Shown: positions 7,541 to 13,745, numbered from the stretch's first letter. The stretch is DNA of 15,778 nucleotides from an uncultured Anaerotruncus sp. (GCA_910586875.1 CAJUJI010000015.1:13850-29627), one strand, 5' to 3'. A program made the numbers and translations. The notes: generated from the letters alone by a model not told the origin.

Positions 7541-7775
7541 GGATTCAAACATTCAACCCCATTTTTTCTGATTTTTTGCGGATGCACTATGCGCTCGCAA
7601 GTACCCGCATGAGGACACCCCGCCTAGGAGTACCTTGCCGCAGGGCGATGCTGCAAAATTCTTGGCCCTATAAAATAAGCGGCTGGACGAGGCGCGTAGC
7701 CGTGCCAGCGCGGACGCTGGCGGGCTATGCAGCGGCACAAAACAGGCGCTTGAAACTGCCGTGCAGTTTGAATCC
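7541..7775 (-). ncRNA. Candidate structured leader RNA closed by a 10-bp stem
   Basis: GGATTCAAAC at 7541-7550 is the exact reverse complement of GTTTGAATCC at 7766-7775, bracketing 235 bases without a convincing gene. Inside are at least two strong stems. One is a compound hairpin at 7695-7729 (TAGCC, GCCAGCG / CGCTGGC, GGCTA around loop CGGA). The other is a 33-base hairpin at 7577-7609 (TGCGG/CCGCA outer stem, inner ACT/AGT and TGC/GCA pairs). A 7-bp stem AAACTGC/GCAGTTT at 7753-7769 competes with the closing stem. This is a fold proposed by eye; orientation is taken from the surrounding transcription. It could instead be a small mobile repeat with terminal inverted repeats. I see no known RNA class. 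Confidence 0.4.
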
Positions 7776-7782
7776 GCGCAAC

Positions 7783-7813
7783 AAAAAAAGAGACATGCTC
7801 GAAAGCATATCTC
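7783..7813 (-). terminator. Intrinsic terminator directly behind the late-type promoter
   Basis: On the minus strand a 10-bp stem (7813-7804 with 7799-7790) closes a TTCG tetraloop and is followed by seven T (7789-7783). One position pairs as G-T only on the minus strand and would be an A-C mismatch in the other direction. Only this strand has the T-tract, so it acts on leftward transcription. It begins about 3 bases past the predicted start site of the upstream promoter and also lies 85 bases behind the late regulator gene. Confidence 0.8.
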
Positions 7814-7822
7814 TCTAGGATT

Positions 7823-7851
7823 ATTGTATGTCAAGAACGGTTGCCTGTCAA
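7823..7851 (-). promoter_or_regulatory. Near-consensus minus-strand promoter (candidate late promoter)
   Basis: Read on the minus strand: -35 TTGACA (7851-7846), a 17-bp spacer, and -10 TACAAT (7828-7823). The expected start is near 7816, immediately before the terminator stem. A second TTGACA occurs in the spacer next to the -10. Four GGAC boxes lie just upstream. Its place between the late-regulator gene and the morphogenesis genes makes it the obvious late promoter candidate. Confidence 0.7.
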
Positions 7852-7854
7852 GAC

Positions 7855-7898
7855 GGACCTTTTGGGACATTCTGTGCTTTTTGGGGACATTTGCGGAC
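7855..7898 (-). promoter_or_regulatory. Four helically phased GTCC boxes upstream of the promoter
   Basis: GGAC on the plus strand (GTCC on the transcribed orientation) starts at 7855, 7865, 7885 and 7895, so the intervals are 10, 20 and 10 bp. The inner two extend to GGGACATT (7864-7871, 7884-7891) and the outer two to CGGACCT (7854-7860, 7894-7900). All boxes face the same side of the helix. With a start near 7816 their centres fall about 40, 50, 70 and 80 bp upstream, the nearest abutting the -35. This is the geometry of an activator array (inference); the adjacent regulator gene is the likely ligand. Confidence 0.6.
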
Positions 7899-8291
7899 CT
7901 AGCAATAGAAAATAATATTGTTGTCCGCCAACTGGTTAACCGCTGCGGCGAGCATCCGGCGGGTATAACGCTCGGTCCAACCGTTGCGCATGGCGAGCGT
8001 ACGGACGCTGATGCCGTTCAGGTAGTGCGCTGCAAGCAGTTCCCGTTGCTTTGGGTCGGGTAGCTGCTCCAACGCAGCTGTCAGCCGCAGGCGTAGCGCG
8101 TTTGCCTTCAATGCGAGCTGTTCGCACTCGCCCCGCAGCTGCAACGCGGTGGTGCGGATGCGGCTGGTGCCGGCCTCCTCGCCCGCCTTCGCTAGGCTGT
8201 CCCAGCGGGCGGCTTCCTCACATTTGCGCTCTAATCGTGCAACGGTTAATAGATAGGCTTGCAGTTTCTGCTTCTTTTCTTCTAAAACCAT
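7899..8291 (-). CDS. Phage late transcriptional regulator, sigma-70 region 4-like (DUF1492/ArpU-type)
   Basis: A 130-aa protein. Residues 1-75 form a charged coiled helix ('EEKKQKLQAYLLTVARLERKCEEAARWDSLAKAGEE' and 'ALQLRGECEQLALKANALRLRLTAALEQL'). Residues 77-120 are a helix-turn-helix reading 'PDPKQRELLAAHYLNGISVRTLAMRNGWTERYTRRML', which has the layout of sigma region 4 ('L-x-x-x-Y-x-x-G-x-S-x-x-x-I-A'). Proteins of this build sit just before the packaging/structural genes of many Firmicutes phages and switch on late transcription. AGGAGG precedes the ATG. It lies alone between the primase-helicase and the phased boxes plus promoter, and its stop codon touches the most distal box. DNA-binding target inferred. 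Confidence 0.65.
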   Translation of the reverse strand: MVLEEKKQKLQAYLLTVARLERKCEEAARWDSLAKAGEEAGTSRIRTTALQLRGECEQLALKANALRLRLTAALEQLPDPKQRELLAAHYLNGISVRTLAMRNGWTERYTRRMLAAAVNQLADNNIIFYC

Positions 8292-8515
8292 TTCATCCTC
8301 CTAAAAGAAAAACAATAAGAAAATAATAGAATCGGTTTGCCGCGGAACAAAAGAGGGGAAGGGGACAAATATAGAGGATAGCAAACCCATGGTGGTGCTT
8401 GTGGTGCTTAGCAGGGGGTTGGGTAAAAGTCCCCTATAGAGAAAAGTAAGGGAGAGTTTTGCGCAGAGGGGGCTCAAGCACCCCAAGTACCACCTTTAAA
8501 GAGAGGAAAGGCGTC
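8292..8515. other. Iteron-like inverted repeat, candidate replication origin
   Basis: No gene is seen here. GTGGTGCTT occurs twice in tandem at 8392-8400 and 8401-8409. Two related 9-mers in reverse orientation, AAGCACCCC and AAGTACCAC, are also in tandem at 8476-8484 and 8485-8493. The two arms (8391-8410 and 8475-8494) pair with about 17 of 19 matches across a 64-base interior. Tandem 9-mers in mirrored arms directly behind a primase-helicase gene are what an initiator-binding origin might look like (inference). No DnaA box was found. Confidence 0.45.
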
Positions 8516-10924
8516 TCAGCGGCCAGAATTGGTATATTGAATGCCAATCGGTGTAAACTCAATGTTTTGAAATTCAAAAAAGCGTCTAGTTTTCCGCTTG
8601 ATATACCCAAAACGGTCCTGCAATTCCATCGACAGCTTGCGGTTGGAGACGGGGTAGCGCTCGCCGTTCTGGGCGCACCAGTTTTGGTATGCGCTGTAAA
8701 TCTGCGCGGATTGCAGCGTATTGCCCTGCACAGTTACCAAACAGTCCTGCACAAATTCCCCGAGCTTATCCATCTCGCTGCGGTAATCCTGCACCGCAGT
8801 GTCCACCCGCTGGCAGCGCGGAAGGCCATCATGGTACCAGTCCACCGCCCCTTGTACCATCCAGGCCAGAATCCCCGCAGATTCCTGCTGTAGCTTCTCT
8901 CCCAGCTTCTTGTCCACCCGCTCAGGCGGGATGTGGGCGGTGAACGGCACCAGCTTAACTCGCCGCCAGATGCCTTCATCTGTTCCTGTGATGATTGGCT
9001 TGACATTGGTTGCCATCCACACCTTGAACTCCGGCTTATACTCGAACGACATCTCATACATCCGCCGTGCGGTGATGGTGTCCTGTCCGGTAATCCGTTT
9101 GAGCCGCCCTTCCGCAATGCGGCAGCCGCTATCCGGCTCGGTGGTGGCAATCAGGCGGACCCCTTTCATCCGCGCCAGCTCGGACGCCGCATTGACTCCG
9201 CCAGCGCGCTCCTTGACCATCAGCACCTCGGGCTCGCAGGTTTTGGCGTAATCCCCCAGCAGCGTTTTGATGGTATCGATAAACACGCTTTTGCCGTTGC
9301 CGCCGCTGCCATACAAAAAGAACGCGCATTGCTCGCTGGTCGCGCCGGTCAGCGTATAGCCGGCCATCCGCTGCAAATACCGCTGCAATTCGGTGTCGCC
9401 CTGGGTAACCTCGTCCAGAAAGCGCAGCCAGCGCGGGCAGTCCGCGTCTGGCCGGTACTGCGCGGGCGCCAGCATCGACAGGTACAGTTCCCGCTTGTGC
9501 GGCTCCAATGCGCCGCTTTTCAGGTTAACCACTCCGTTTTTCACATTCAGCAGCGCCGGCCAAGTGTCCAGCTGTCCCTGCAAAATGGGGATGCCCGCCA
9601 GCGGCTGTGACTCCCGCAGCATAGCTTCCTTGTATTTGCTTGCGCGGGTTTTGCGCACATGCTTGAGCAGCGGCGCGTCATCCTGGTCGCTGGCCTGCTC
9701 GGCCATCTCCTCCAATAGCTGGTTGGCCCGCCGCTTCACTTCGCCGCTCATATCCGGCTCCCAGCGAATCCCTGTCCAGCACAGCCAGCTCTTTGCTGTA
9801 AAATCATAGCGCAAATCCCGCTGATACCGGTCACGGAAGCGGTAGGCGTTGCCGGTATCGTCCAGCGTGTATTTGCGCGGCTCCATCGGCACAGGCGGCT
9901 CGCTTTCCGGCTCTGGCGGCTCCTGTGGCGGTGGGTCCGCGCGTTTTCGCTCCGGCGGCAGTTCCGGCAAGGGCGGCGACTCCCGCTGCCCTTGTGCAGG
10001 CCGCTCATATGGCACGAAAAAGTCGGTCATGCCGCTGAGCGCCTTTTGAATGGTCCGTTGCCCATAGGTTGTGTTGCTGCGCGACTCGTCCCATTTTTTC
10101 CGGTAGAGCGCCGATTGGCGGAATACGCGGTCAATCCGGTCGGCGTCGCCGCCCAGCCAGAACGCCAGATGCCCCACCAGCGCCATGTCCGCCGCCGATT
10201 GGTCGAGGCTGCCGTCCGAGCGGGCGGTCACATCCTGTCCGTTGTAAGTCCCCTCATACAGTCGCCGGATGCGCGCGCCGTTCTTCGAGCGGAACGCAAT
10301 CTCCAGCAGTTCCTGATCGCTCAGATTGCGCACCTGCCGCTGTGGTTCTACCGGCGGCTTCGGCGCTGCCGCTTTTGGCGGCTTGCCCAGCTGTGTTTGC
10401 TCCGGCGGCTTCGGGGAAATGTATTTCTGATGGATTGCGTCCAACTCCGCGGTGCAATCCCGCAGCGGATATTGTAGCCCTTCTTCATCGGTCCAGGCGT
10501 TGCCGGTGACGGTGAAATACCGCCCTGTGTCGTACATCTCCAGCCCGAGCATATTGTTGCGGTTGCCCTCTCGCGCGGGCAGATGTCCCTTGCACAGAAC
10601 GTGGATGCCGTCGCCGCTGGGAGAGATTTCAGTATAGCTGTGCAGCGCTGCGACAATCTCCTTTGCCATCGACGAGAGCTCGCCGCCGTCGATACAGTGG
10701 TCGATATCCACTCCACAGATGCCGTCCGCCAGCTGGATGCCGATGCCGGACGCATTTCCCGCTTGCACCGCGGCCACCGCCGCCTCAAAGCTCGACCAGC
10801 TGCCGCGGTCGTTGCAGCTGGCCGGCCGCAGCGACCGCGCGCAAAGCGGCATCTTATTTGGGAAGCGGTGCACCACCCACTGGTCCCGCCCCTTTAATTC
10901 CGCCGGTATGTATTGATAGCCCAT
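8516..10924 (-). CDS. Phage primase-helicase (AEP-like primase + D5/P4-type superfamily 3 helicase)
   Basis: An 802-aa replication protein. Residues 1-145 are a primase-polymerase-like domain with 'ICGVDIDHC' (Asp73, Asp75), 'SPSGDGIHVL' (His108) and 'MYDTGRYFTVTG' (131-141). Residues 170-305 form a PriCT-like middle segment. A Pro/Glu-rich linker spans about 308-350. A D5_N-type region follows, then a helicase with Walker A 'GSGGNGKS' (539-546) and Walker B-region 'KGVRLIATTEPDSG'. It would melt the origin and lay primers for phage replication. The ATG at 10924 is chosen for its AAGGGGGA Shine-Dalgarno sequence; the open frame extends 14 codons upstream into the preceding gene. The preceding 121-aa gene ends 28 bases before it, and an iteron-like region follows. 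Confidence 0.9.
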   Translation of the reverse strand: MGYQYIPAELKGRDQWVVHRFPNKMPLCARSLRPASCNDRGSWSSFEAAVAAVQAGNASGIGIQLADGICGVDIDHCIDGGELSSMAKEIVAALHSYTEISPSGDGIHVLCKGHLPAREGNRNNMLGLEMYDTGRYFTVTGNAWTDEEGLQYPLRDCTAELDAIHQKYISPKPPEQTQLGKPPKAAAPKPPVEPQRQVRNLSDQELLEIAFRSKNGARIRRLYEGTYNGQDVTARSDGSLDQSAADMALVGHLAFWLGGDADRIDRVFRQSALYRKKWDESRSNTTYGQRTIQKALSGMTDFFVPYERPAQGQRESPPLPELPPERKRADPPPQEPPEPESEPPVPMEPRKYTLDDTGNAYRFRDRYQRDLRYDFTAKSWLCWTGIRWEPDMSGEVKRRANQLLEEMAEQASDQDDAPLLKHVRKTRASKYKEAMLRESQPLAGIPILQGQLDTWPALLNVKNGVVNLKSGALEPHKRELYLSMLAPAQYRPDADCPRWLRFLDEVTQGDTELQRYLQRMAGYTLTGATSEQCAFFLYGSGGNGKSVFIDTIKTLLGDYAKTCEPEVLMVKERAGGVNAASELARMKGVRLIATTEPDSGCRIAEGRLKRITGQDTITARRMYEMSFEYKPEFKVWMATNVKPIITGTDEGIWRRVKLVPFTAHIPPERVDKKLGEKLQQESAGILAWMVQGAVDWYHDGLPRCQRVDTAVQDYRSEMDKLGEFVQDCLVTVQGNTLQSAQIYSAYQNWCAQNGERYPVSNRKLSMELQDRFGYIKRKTRRFFEFQNIEFTPIGIQYTNSGR

Positions 10925-10952
10925 GCTCGTCCCCCTTAAAGGTAAGTTCCCG

Positions 10953-11318
10953 TTAAGCGTCCACATCCGTTATCCGCGGCATGTAAAACCGGTTCTGATG
11001 TCGCTGCTCGATCTTGCGCACCTCGCCCAGCAGCCGCTCTAGCGCCCCGATAGCGGCCTTGTTCTTCTCGATGTACTCCACCACTGGGAGCAGCTCTTCC
11101 GCCGCGTCCTTGGCCCTCCTGCGGCGCTGGCGGGCCTCGATAAGCCGCTGGCCGGTGCGCATAATTTCCTCGCGCTCCGGTTCGTCCAGCTCCAAATGAT
11201 GCAGGAGGTCCTGCGTCAAGCTTTCCTGTTTTTTCTGCTCGTCCCAGTTGGCGGTATATTGCTGCGGCACCTCCCGCAGATAGTCTAGAAACGCGGCAAG
11301 CGACTCGCTGTTAACCAT
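10953..11318 (-). CDS. Hypothetical phage protein, helical and highly charged
   Basis: A 121-aa protein I do not recognise. It is almost entirely helix-prone and charged: 'NWDEQKKQESLTQDLLHHLELDEPEREEIMRTGQRLIEARQRRRRAKDAAEELLPVVEYIEKNKAAIGALERLLGEVRKIEQRHQ'. The basic run 'ARQRRRRAK' (about 62-70) divides two coiled-coil-like segments. No signal peptide or membrane segment is visible. Its ATG overlaps the last codons of the DUF3102 gene, with GGAGG 12 bases upstream, so it is probably translated by coupling. Being between DUF3102 and primase-helicase suggests a replication accessory role, which is context only. Confidence 0.75.
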   Translation of the reverse strand: MVNSESLAAFLDYLREVPQQYTANWDEQKKQESLTQDLLHHLELDEPEREEIMRTGQRLIEARQRRRRAKDAAEELLPVVEYIEKNKAAIGALERLLGEVRKIEQRHQNRFYMPRITDVDA

Positions 11319-12303
11319 TGGCAGGCTTGTCCTCCATCCAGTCTGGCAAATCCCCGTGATTCTGGAACGAATACGCCGTTGATTTCGCTTGCATGTACAG
11401 CGTGCGCAACTCCTCTTCGAACATTTTCATGCGATCCAGCGTGCAGTAAATATGATCCACCTTCAGCTCTGCTGCCGCATACTTGACAATGGATTGGTAT
11501 TGCTTTAACCCCTGGTTGACGATGTGGTAAAAGGCGTCGTCCGCCTCTCGCAGCTCCTCTTCCGATGGGCCAAAGTCAAAATCATCATCCTGCTGGTTGG
11601 CAAGCTGCTGGCGCGCCTGTTGGCGGCCCTCCTCGCGCAGGCGCTCCATCTCCTCCGGCGAGGGCTCCCGCACCGCCACATCAACAGGGCGGCTTGCAGC
11701 CTCTTCCAGCTGGCGCTGTGCCTCGCGCAGCCGGTTCATTGCGTCGTTTTCGCGCAGCTTTGCCGCGTCCAGCTGGCTGTCAGAGACCTTCAATTTGTCC
11801 TGTAGGTTTCTTATGCGCACCTGCGATTCGATCAGGTCTACAGAAATATCGCGGACCTGTGCGTTTGCCTTCTTCAGCTTTTTTTCTACGTCTGCGGCCC
11901 GCTGGTTGGCTTCGTCGCGCTCGCGGACGACCTGTTCCAGCTCACGTGTGGTCATGTCCTGCACCGTTTTTTCCTCGCCGTTTACCAGGTGCGACTCCGC
12001 CAAAAATTGCTCGCGTTCGTCCTCCGGCACCTGCAACAACGCCAATAATTTTGTATAGGACAAATCCGCAATCGGTTGCGGATTTGAGTAGTTTTCTGCA
12101 ATCCGCATAAAATTTTGCGCAGAACGTTCACTAAACTCGGCCTCATTCTTCAGCCATTCCAGCCACTCACCATGTGAAAGCTGTGCTTTGGCTTCAATCA
12201 GCCGTTTGCCAATCTCGATAAAGCTTTGTGCTGCCTGTTGTTTATAGGCTTTTAATTCTGCTGTGACCTGTGCCAAAGGGCGTGCTAATGCTTCATTTCC
12301 CAT
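11311..12303 (-). CDS. DUF3102 family coiled-coil protein
   Basis: A 330-aa protein. Residues about 8-85 match DUF3102 ('AQSFIEIGKRLIEAKAQLSHGEWLEWLKNEAEFSERSAQNFMRIAENYS'), a helical domain found in phage and plasmid proteins. Residues 105-240 are a long coiled coil ('ELEQVVRERDEANQRAADVEKKLKKANAQV', 'LREAQRQLEEAASRP'). An acidic patch 'QDDDFDFGPSEEEL' precedes a helical C-terminal domain. DUF3102 has a ParB/KilA-like DNA-contact flavour in its settings, but the biochemical role is unknown. The ATG at 12303 has AAAGGAAAT upstream; the open frame continues 12 codons further but would overlap the preceding gene. It lies 4 bases after that gene's stop. Confidence 0.8.
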   Translation of the reverse strand: MGNEALARPLAQVTAELKAYKQQAAQSFIEIGKRLIEAKAQLSHGEWLEWLKNEAEFSERSAQNFMRIAENYSNPQPIADLSYTKLLALLQVPEDEREQFLAESHLVNGEEKTVQDMTTRELEQVVRERDEANQRAADVEKKLKKANAQVRDISVDLIESQVRIRNLQDKLKVSDSQLDAAKLRENDAMNRLREAQRQLEEAASRPVDVAVREPSPEEMERLREEGRQQARQQLANQQDDDFDFGPSEEELREADDAFYHIVNQGLKQYQSIVKYAAAELKVDHIYCTLDRMKMFEEELRTLYMQAKSTAYSFQNHGDLPDWMEDKPANG

Positions 12304-12307
12304 AATA

Positions 12308-12508
12308 TTATTTCCTTTCAAATTTTTCGCAGATGTCATAGGCTGCCCTCAACTTTAGCCTGGGGTATAAGCAATGCCCCGTATTTATGACCAGAAAGTG
12401 ACAATCTAGCAATACATAATGGGGGCAATAGTGCCTACAGTATGCACAAAGATTGTTTTCGTTCGTGTCCCTGTGTAGATACAATTCTCTTCTTTCATGT
12501 ACATTCAT
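12308..12508 (-). CDS. Small Cys-rich phage protein, probable zinc binder
   Basis: A 66-aa protein with seven residues suited to metal binding in a regular layout: Cys21, Cys24, Cys28, Cys36, Cys46, Cys60 and several His. The pattern 'CAYCRHYC ... C ... GHC ... AYDICEKFER' resembles short zinc-ribbon-like proteins common among early genes of clostridial phages. A strong AAAGGAG lies 10 bases before the ATG. It is the first gene of the leftward early operon that starts at the operator-bearing promoter near 12570. Function unknown. Confidence 0.7.
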   Translation of the reverse strand: MNVHERRELYLHRDTNENNLCAYCRHYCPHYVLLDCHFLVINTGHCLYPRLKLRAAYDICEKFERK

Positions 12509-12527
12509 TTTTAAAATTCTCCTTTAT

Positions 12528-12546
12528 AGTGCTCAATATGAGCACT
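12528..12546. promoter_or_regulatory. Palindrome in the early-operon leader
   Basis: AGTGCTC and GAGCACT form perfect 7-bp arms around AATAT. The site lies about 8 to 27 bp downstream of the predicted leftward start and just before the Shine-Dalgarno of the Cys-rich gene. It could be a second repressor operator of different sequence, or a hairpin at the mRNA 5' end. Confidence 0.5.
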
Positions 12547-12560
12547 TATTTTATAACTAG

Positions 12561-12589
12561 ATTGTAGTGTACAATTTGTACATTGTAAA
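12561..12589 (-). promoter_or_regulatory. Leftward early promoter with operator in its spacer
   Basis: On the minus strand: -35 TTTACA (12589-12584), a 17-bp spacer, and -10 TACAAT (12566-12561). The spacer holds the perfect palindrome TGTACAATTTGTACA (12568-12582). A small HTH repressor bound there would block RNA polymerase. The divergent HTH gene starting 32 bases to the right is the likely repressor (inference). The plus-strand promoter of that gene is not clear to me. Confidence 0.65.
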
Positions 12590-12613
12590 TGCTATTTTTA
12601 GGAGGATTTAAAA

Positions 12614-12826
12614 ATGTTTTCTGAAATGTTAAATCAAACTCGTAAAACGAAAGGGATTACCGCTCAAAAAATGGCTGACCAGCTTGGAATTGGCTTACGC
12701 TCTTATCGAAATTACGAAAGTGGTGACCGCCAGCCATCTTTAGAGATGCTTGTTAAAATTGCAGATATTTTAGAAGTTTCTATTGATTATCTTCTTTGTA
12801 GGACCGAAAACCCGAATCTTCTCTAA
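12614..12826 (+). CDS. XRE-family HTH regulator, candidate phage repressor
   Basis: A 70-aa single-domain Cro/CI-type protein. It has five helices with the recognition region in 'ITAQKMADQLGIGLRSYRNYESGDRQPSLEMLVKIADILEVSIDYLL', the classic XRE layout. AGGAGG lies 7 bases before the ATG. It has no oligomerisation or cleavage domain, so it is a minimal repressor or Cro rather than a full CI. It reads away from a palindrome-bearing leftward promoter, the setting of a lysogeny switch. It is more AT-rich than the structural genes. Its last 47 bases overlap the end of the convergent HTH gene. Confidence 0.85.
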   Translation: MFSEMLNQTRKTKGITAQKMADQLGIGLRSYRNYESGDRQPSLEMLVKIADILEVSIDYLLCRTENPNLL

Positions 12827-13001
12827 GAATTCGCTGGTGTATACCAAATAAATCCTCTAGCTTGTCCCAAAAGTAAATACTTCCTAGACGTTCACCATAT
12901 TCCAGAGCTTTATAATAGCGCCCATCTATGTCTAAAATTTCTGCAACTTGTTGCTGTGTCAGGCCCTTTTCCCTGCGGGTCTGGCGTAAATTTTCGCGCA
13001 T
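12780..13001 (-). CDS. Small XRE-family HTH protein
   Basis: A 73-aa protein with 'LRQTRREKGLTQQQVAEILDIDGRYYKALEYGERLGSIYFWDKLEDLFGI', an XRE helix-turn-helix with a slightly altered 'ALEYGERLGSIYFWDKL' segment where 'YE-x-G-x-R-x-P' is usual. AAGGAGG precedes the ATG by 8 bases. Its 3' end overlaps 47 bases of the convergent plus-strand HTH gene, so transcripts of the two are complementary at their ends. This gene type (HTH with 'FWDKLEDLFGI') is common among early phage genes. Target unknown. Confidence 0.8.
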   Translation of the reverse strand: MRENLRQTRREKGLTQQQVAEILDIDGRYYKALEYGERLGSIYFWDKLEDLFGIHQRILREDSGFRSYKEDNQ

Positions 13002-13013
13002 GTTGGTGCCTCC

Positions 13014-13225
13014 TTACCATTTGCGAACAGCCTCTTGCAGTTCACAGCAGTTCATTTGCTACACGGTTTTTTCTGTTCCATAATCTTCTCTCCCTTTTTA
13101 CTTTTTAGAATGGCAAGTCCGCGAGCACCTGCAACAGTGTCAACAATTTCATATAAGGCAAATTGCTCATCGGTGAGCAATTTGGATATTCGTGGCTAAT
13201 AAGTTTTCGCACTTTTTACACCTTC
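13014..13225 (-). other. Region with possible tiny coupled ORFs, a palindrome and a duplicated SSB tail
   Basis: There is no confident gene here. A minus-strand frame at 13180-13052 could encode about 42 residues from a TTG ('LTDEQFALYEIVDTVAGARG...') and looks protein-like, but I see no Shine-Dalgarno before the TTG. Its in-frame ATG at 13081 has GGGAGAG upstream and would give 9 residues. Its stop overlaps, as ATGA, a 13-codon ORF (13055-13014) that ends beside the Shine-Dalgarno of the HTH gene. A perfect 10-bp palindrome AAATTGCTCA/TGAGCAATTT lies at 13160-13183. The 15-mer that encodes the SSB C-terminus recurs at 13105-13119. Confidence 0.3.
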
Positions 13226-13642
13226 TTAGAATGGCAAGTCTGTGCTATCACTGGCGCACTCGCTAAAATCCGCGCTGGTTCCATATTCTGGTGGCGGCTC
13301 GGGCAGCGGCCGCTCGCTCTTGCCTTTGTTTTCGCCCGCAAAGCTCACGCGCTCGGCGATGAGCTCGGTAACATATCGGGTGATCCCGTTTTTGTCGTCG
13401 TAGGTGCGCGTTTCCAGGTGCCCGTCCACCAGAATAATCCGCCCTTTAGAAAAATACTGCGTCACAAACTCGGCTGTGCCGCGCCAGGCCACCACATCAA
13501 AGAAGTCCGCCTTGCGCTTGTCCTCCACCTTATATGGCCTGTCTACCGCAATTCGGAAGCTGCACACCTTCACGTCGTTCGGTGTCATCCGCAGCTCGGG
13601 GTCGGCTACCATCCGCCCCAGCATGGTCGTTCTGCAAAACAT
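13226..13642 (-). CDS. ssb: Single-stranded DNA-binding protein
   Basis: A 138-aa OB-fold SSB: 'MLGRMVADPELRMTPNDVKVCSFRIAVDR' at the N-terminus, 'KADFFDVVAWRGTAEFVTQYFSKGRIILVDGHLETRTY' in the core, a Pro/Ser-rich linker and the acidic tip ending 'DSTDLPF' that recruits replication partners. The phage copy would coat ssDNA made by the primase-helicase. The ATG at 13642 is preceded by GAAAGGAC. The frame is open without a stop for another 34 codons to an ATG at 13744 that sits one base behind the AbrB-like stop. That upstream piece is Cys-rich, so a longer 172-aa version or a fused mini-gene is possible. The 3' 15 bases recur at 13105-13119. Confidence 0.9.
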   Translation of the reverse strand: MFCRTTMLGRMVADPELRMTPNDVKVCSFRIAVDRPYKVEDKRKADFFDVVAWRGTAEFVTQYFSKGRIILVDGHLETRTYDDKNGITRYVTELIAERVSFAGENKGKSERPLPEPPPEYGTSADFSECASDSTDLPF

Positions 13643-13745
13643 CCTTTTGCACCGTCCTTTCTTTTTTATAAGCCGATGCCGCACACAATCGGTGTGCGGG
13701 CAGCAGCAGTCACAAATATGATCGTCATAGCAGCTATACAGCATT

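Noticed and set aside
7538..7550. T-arm-like string (GGATTCAAAC) suggesting a tRNA or an attachment site.
   Set aside because: No matching acceptor, D or anticodon arms on either strand; the string instead pairs with 7766-7775.
7553..7870. Minus-strand 105-codon ORF in the late leader.
   Set aside because: It runs across the promoter, terminator and hairpins, has no domain and no Shine-Dalgarno.
8301..8486. 61-codon minus-strand ORF between primase-helicase and late regulator.
   Set aside because: Hydrophobic pyrimidine-tract translation overlapping the mirrored 9-mers, with no ribosome site.
8516..10924. Several plus-strand ORFs of 100-225 codons inside the primase-helicase.
   Set aside because: Antisense shadows; none has a domain or a start signal.
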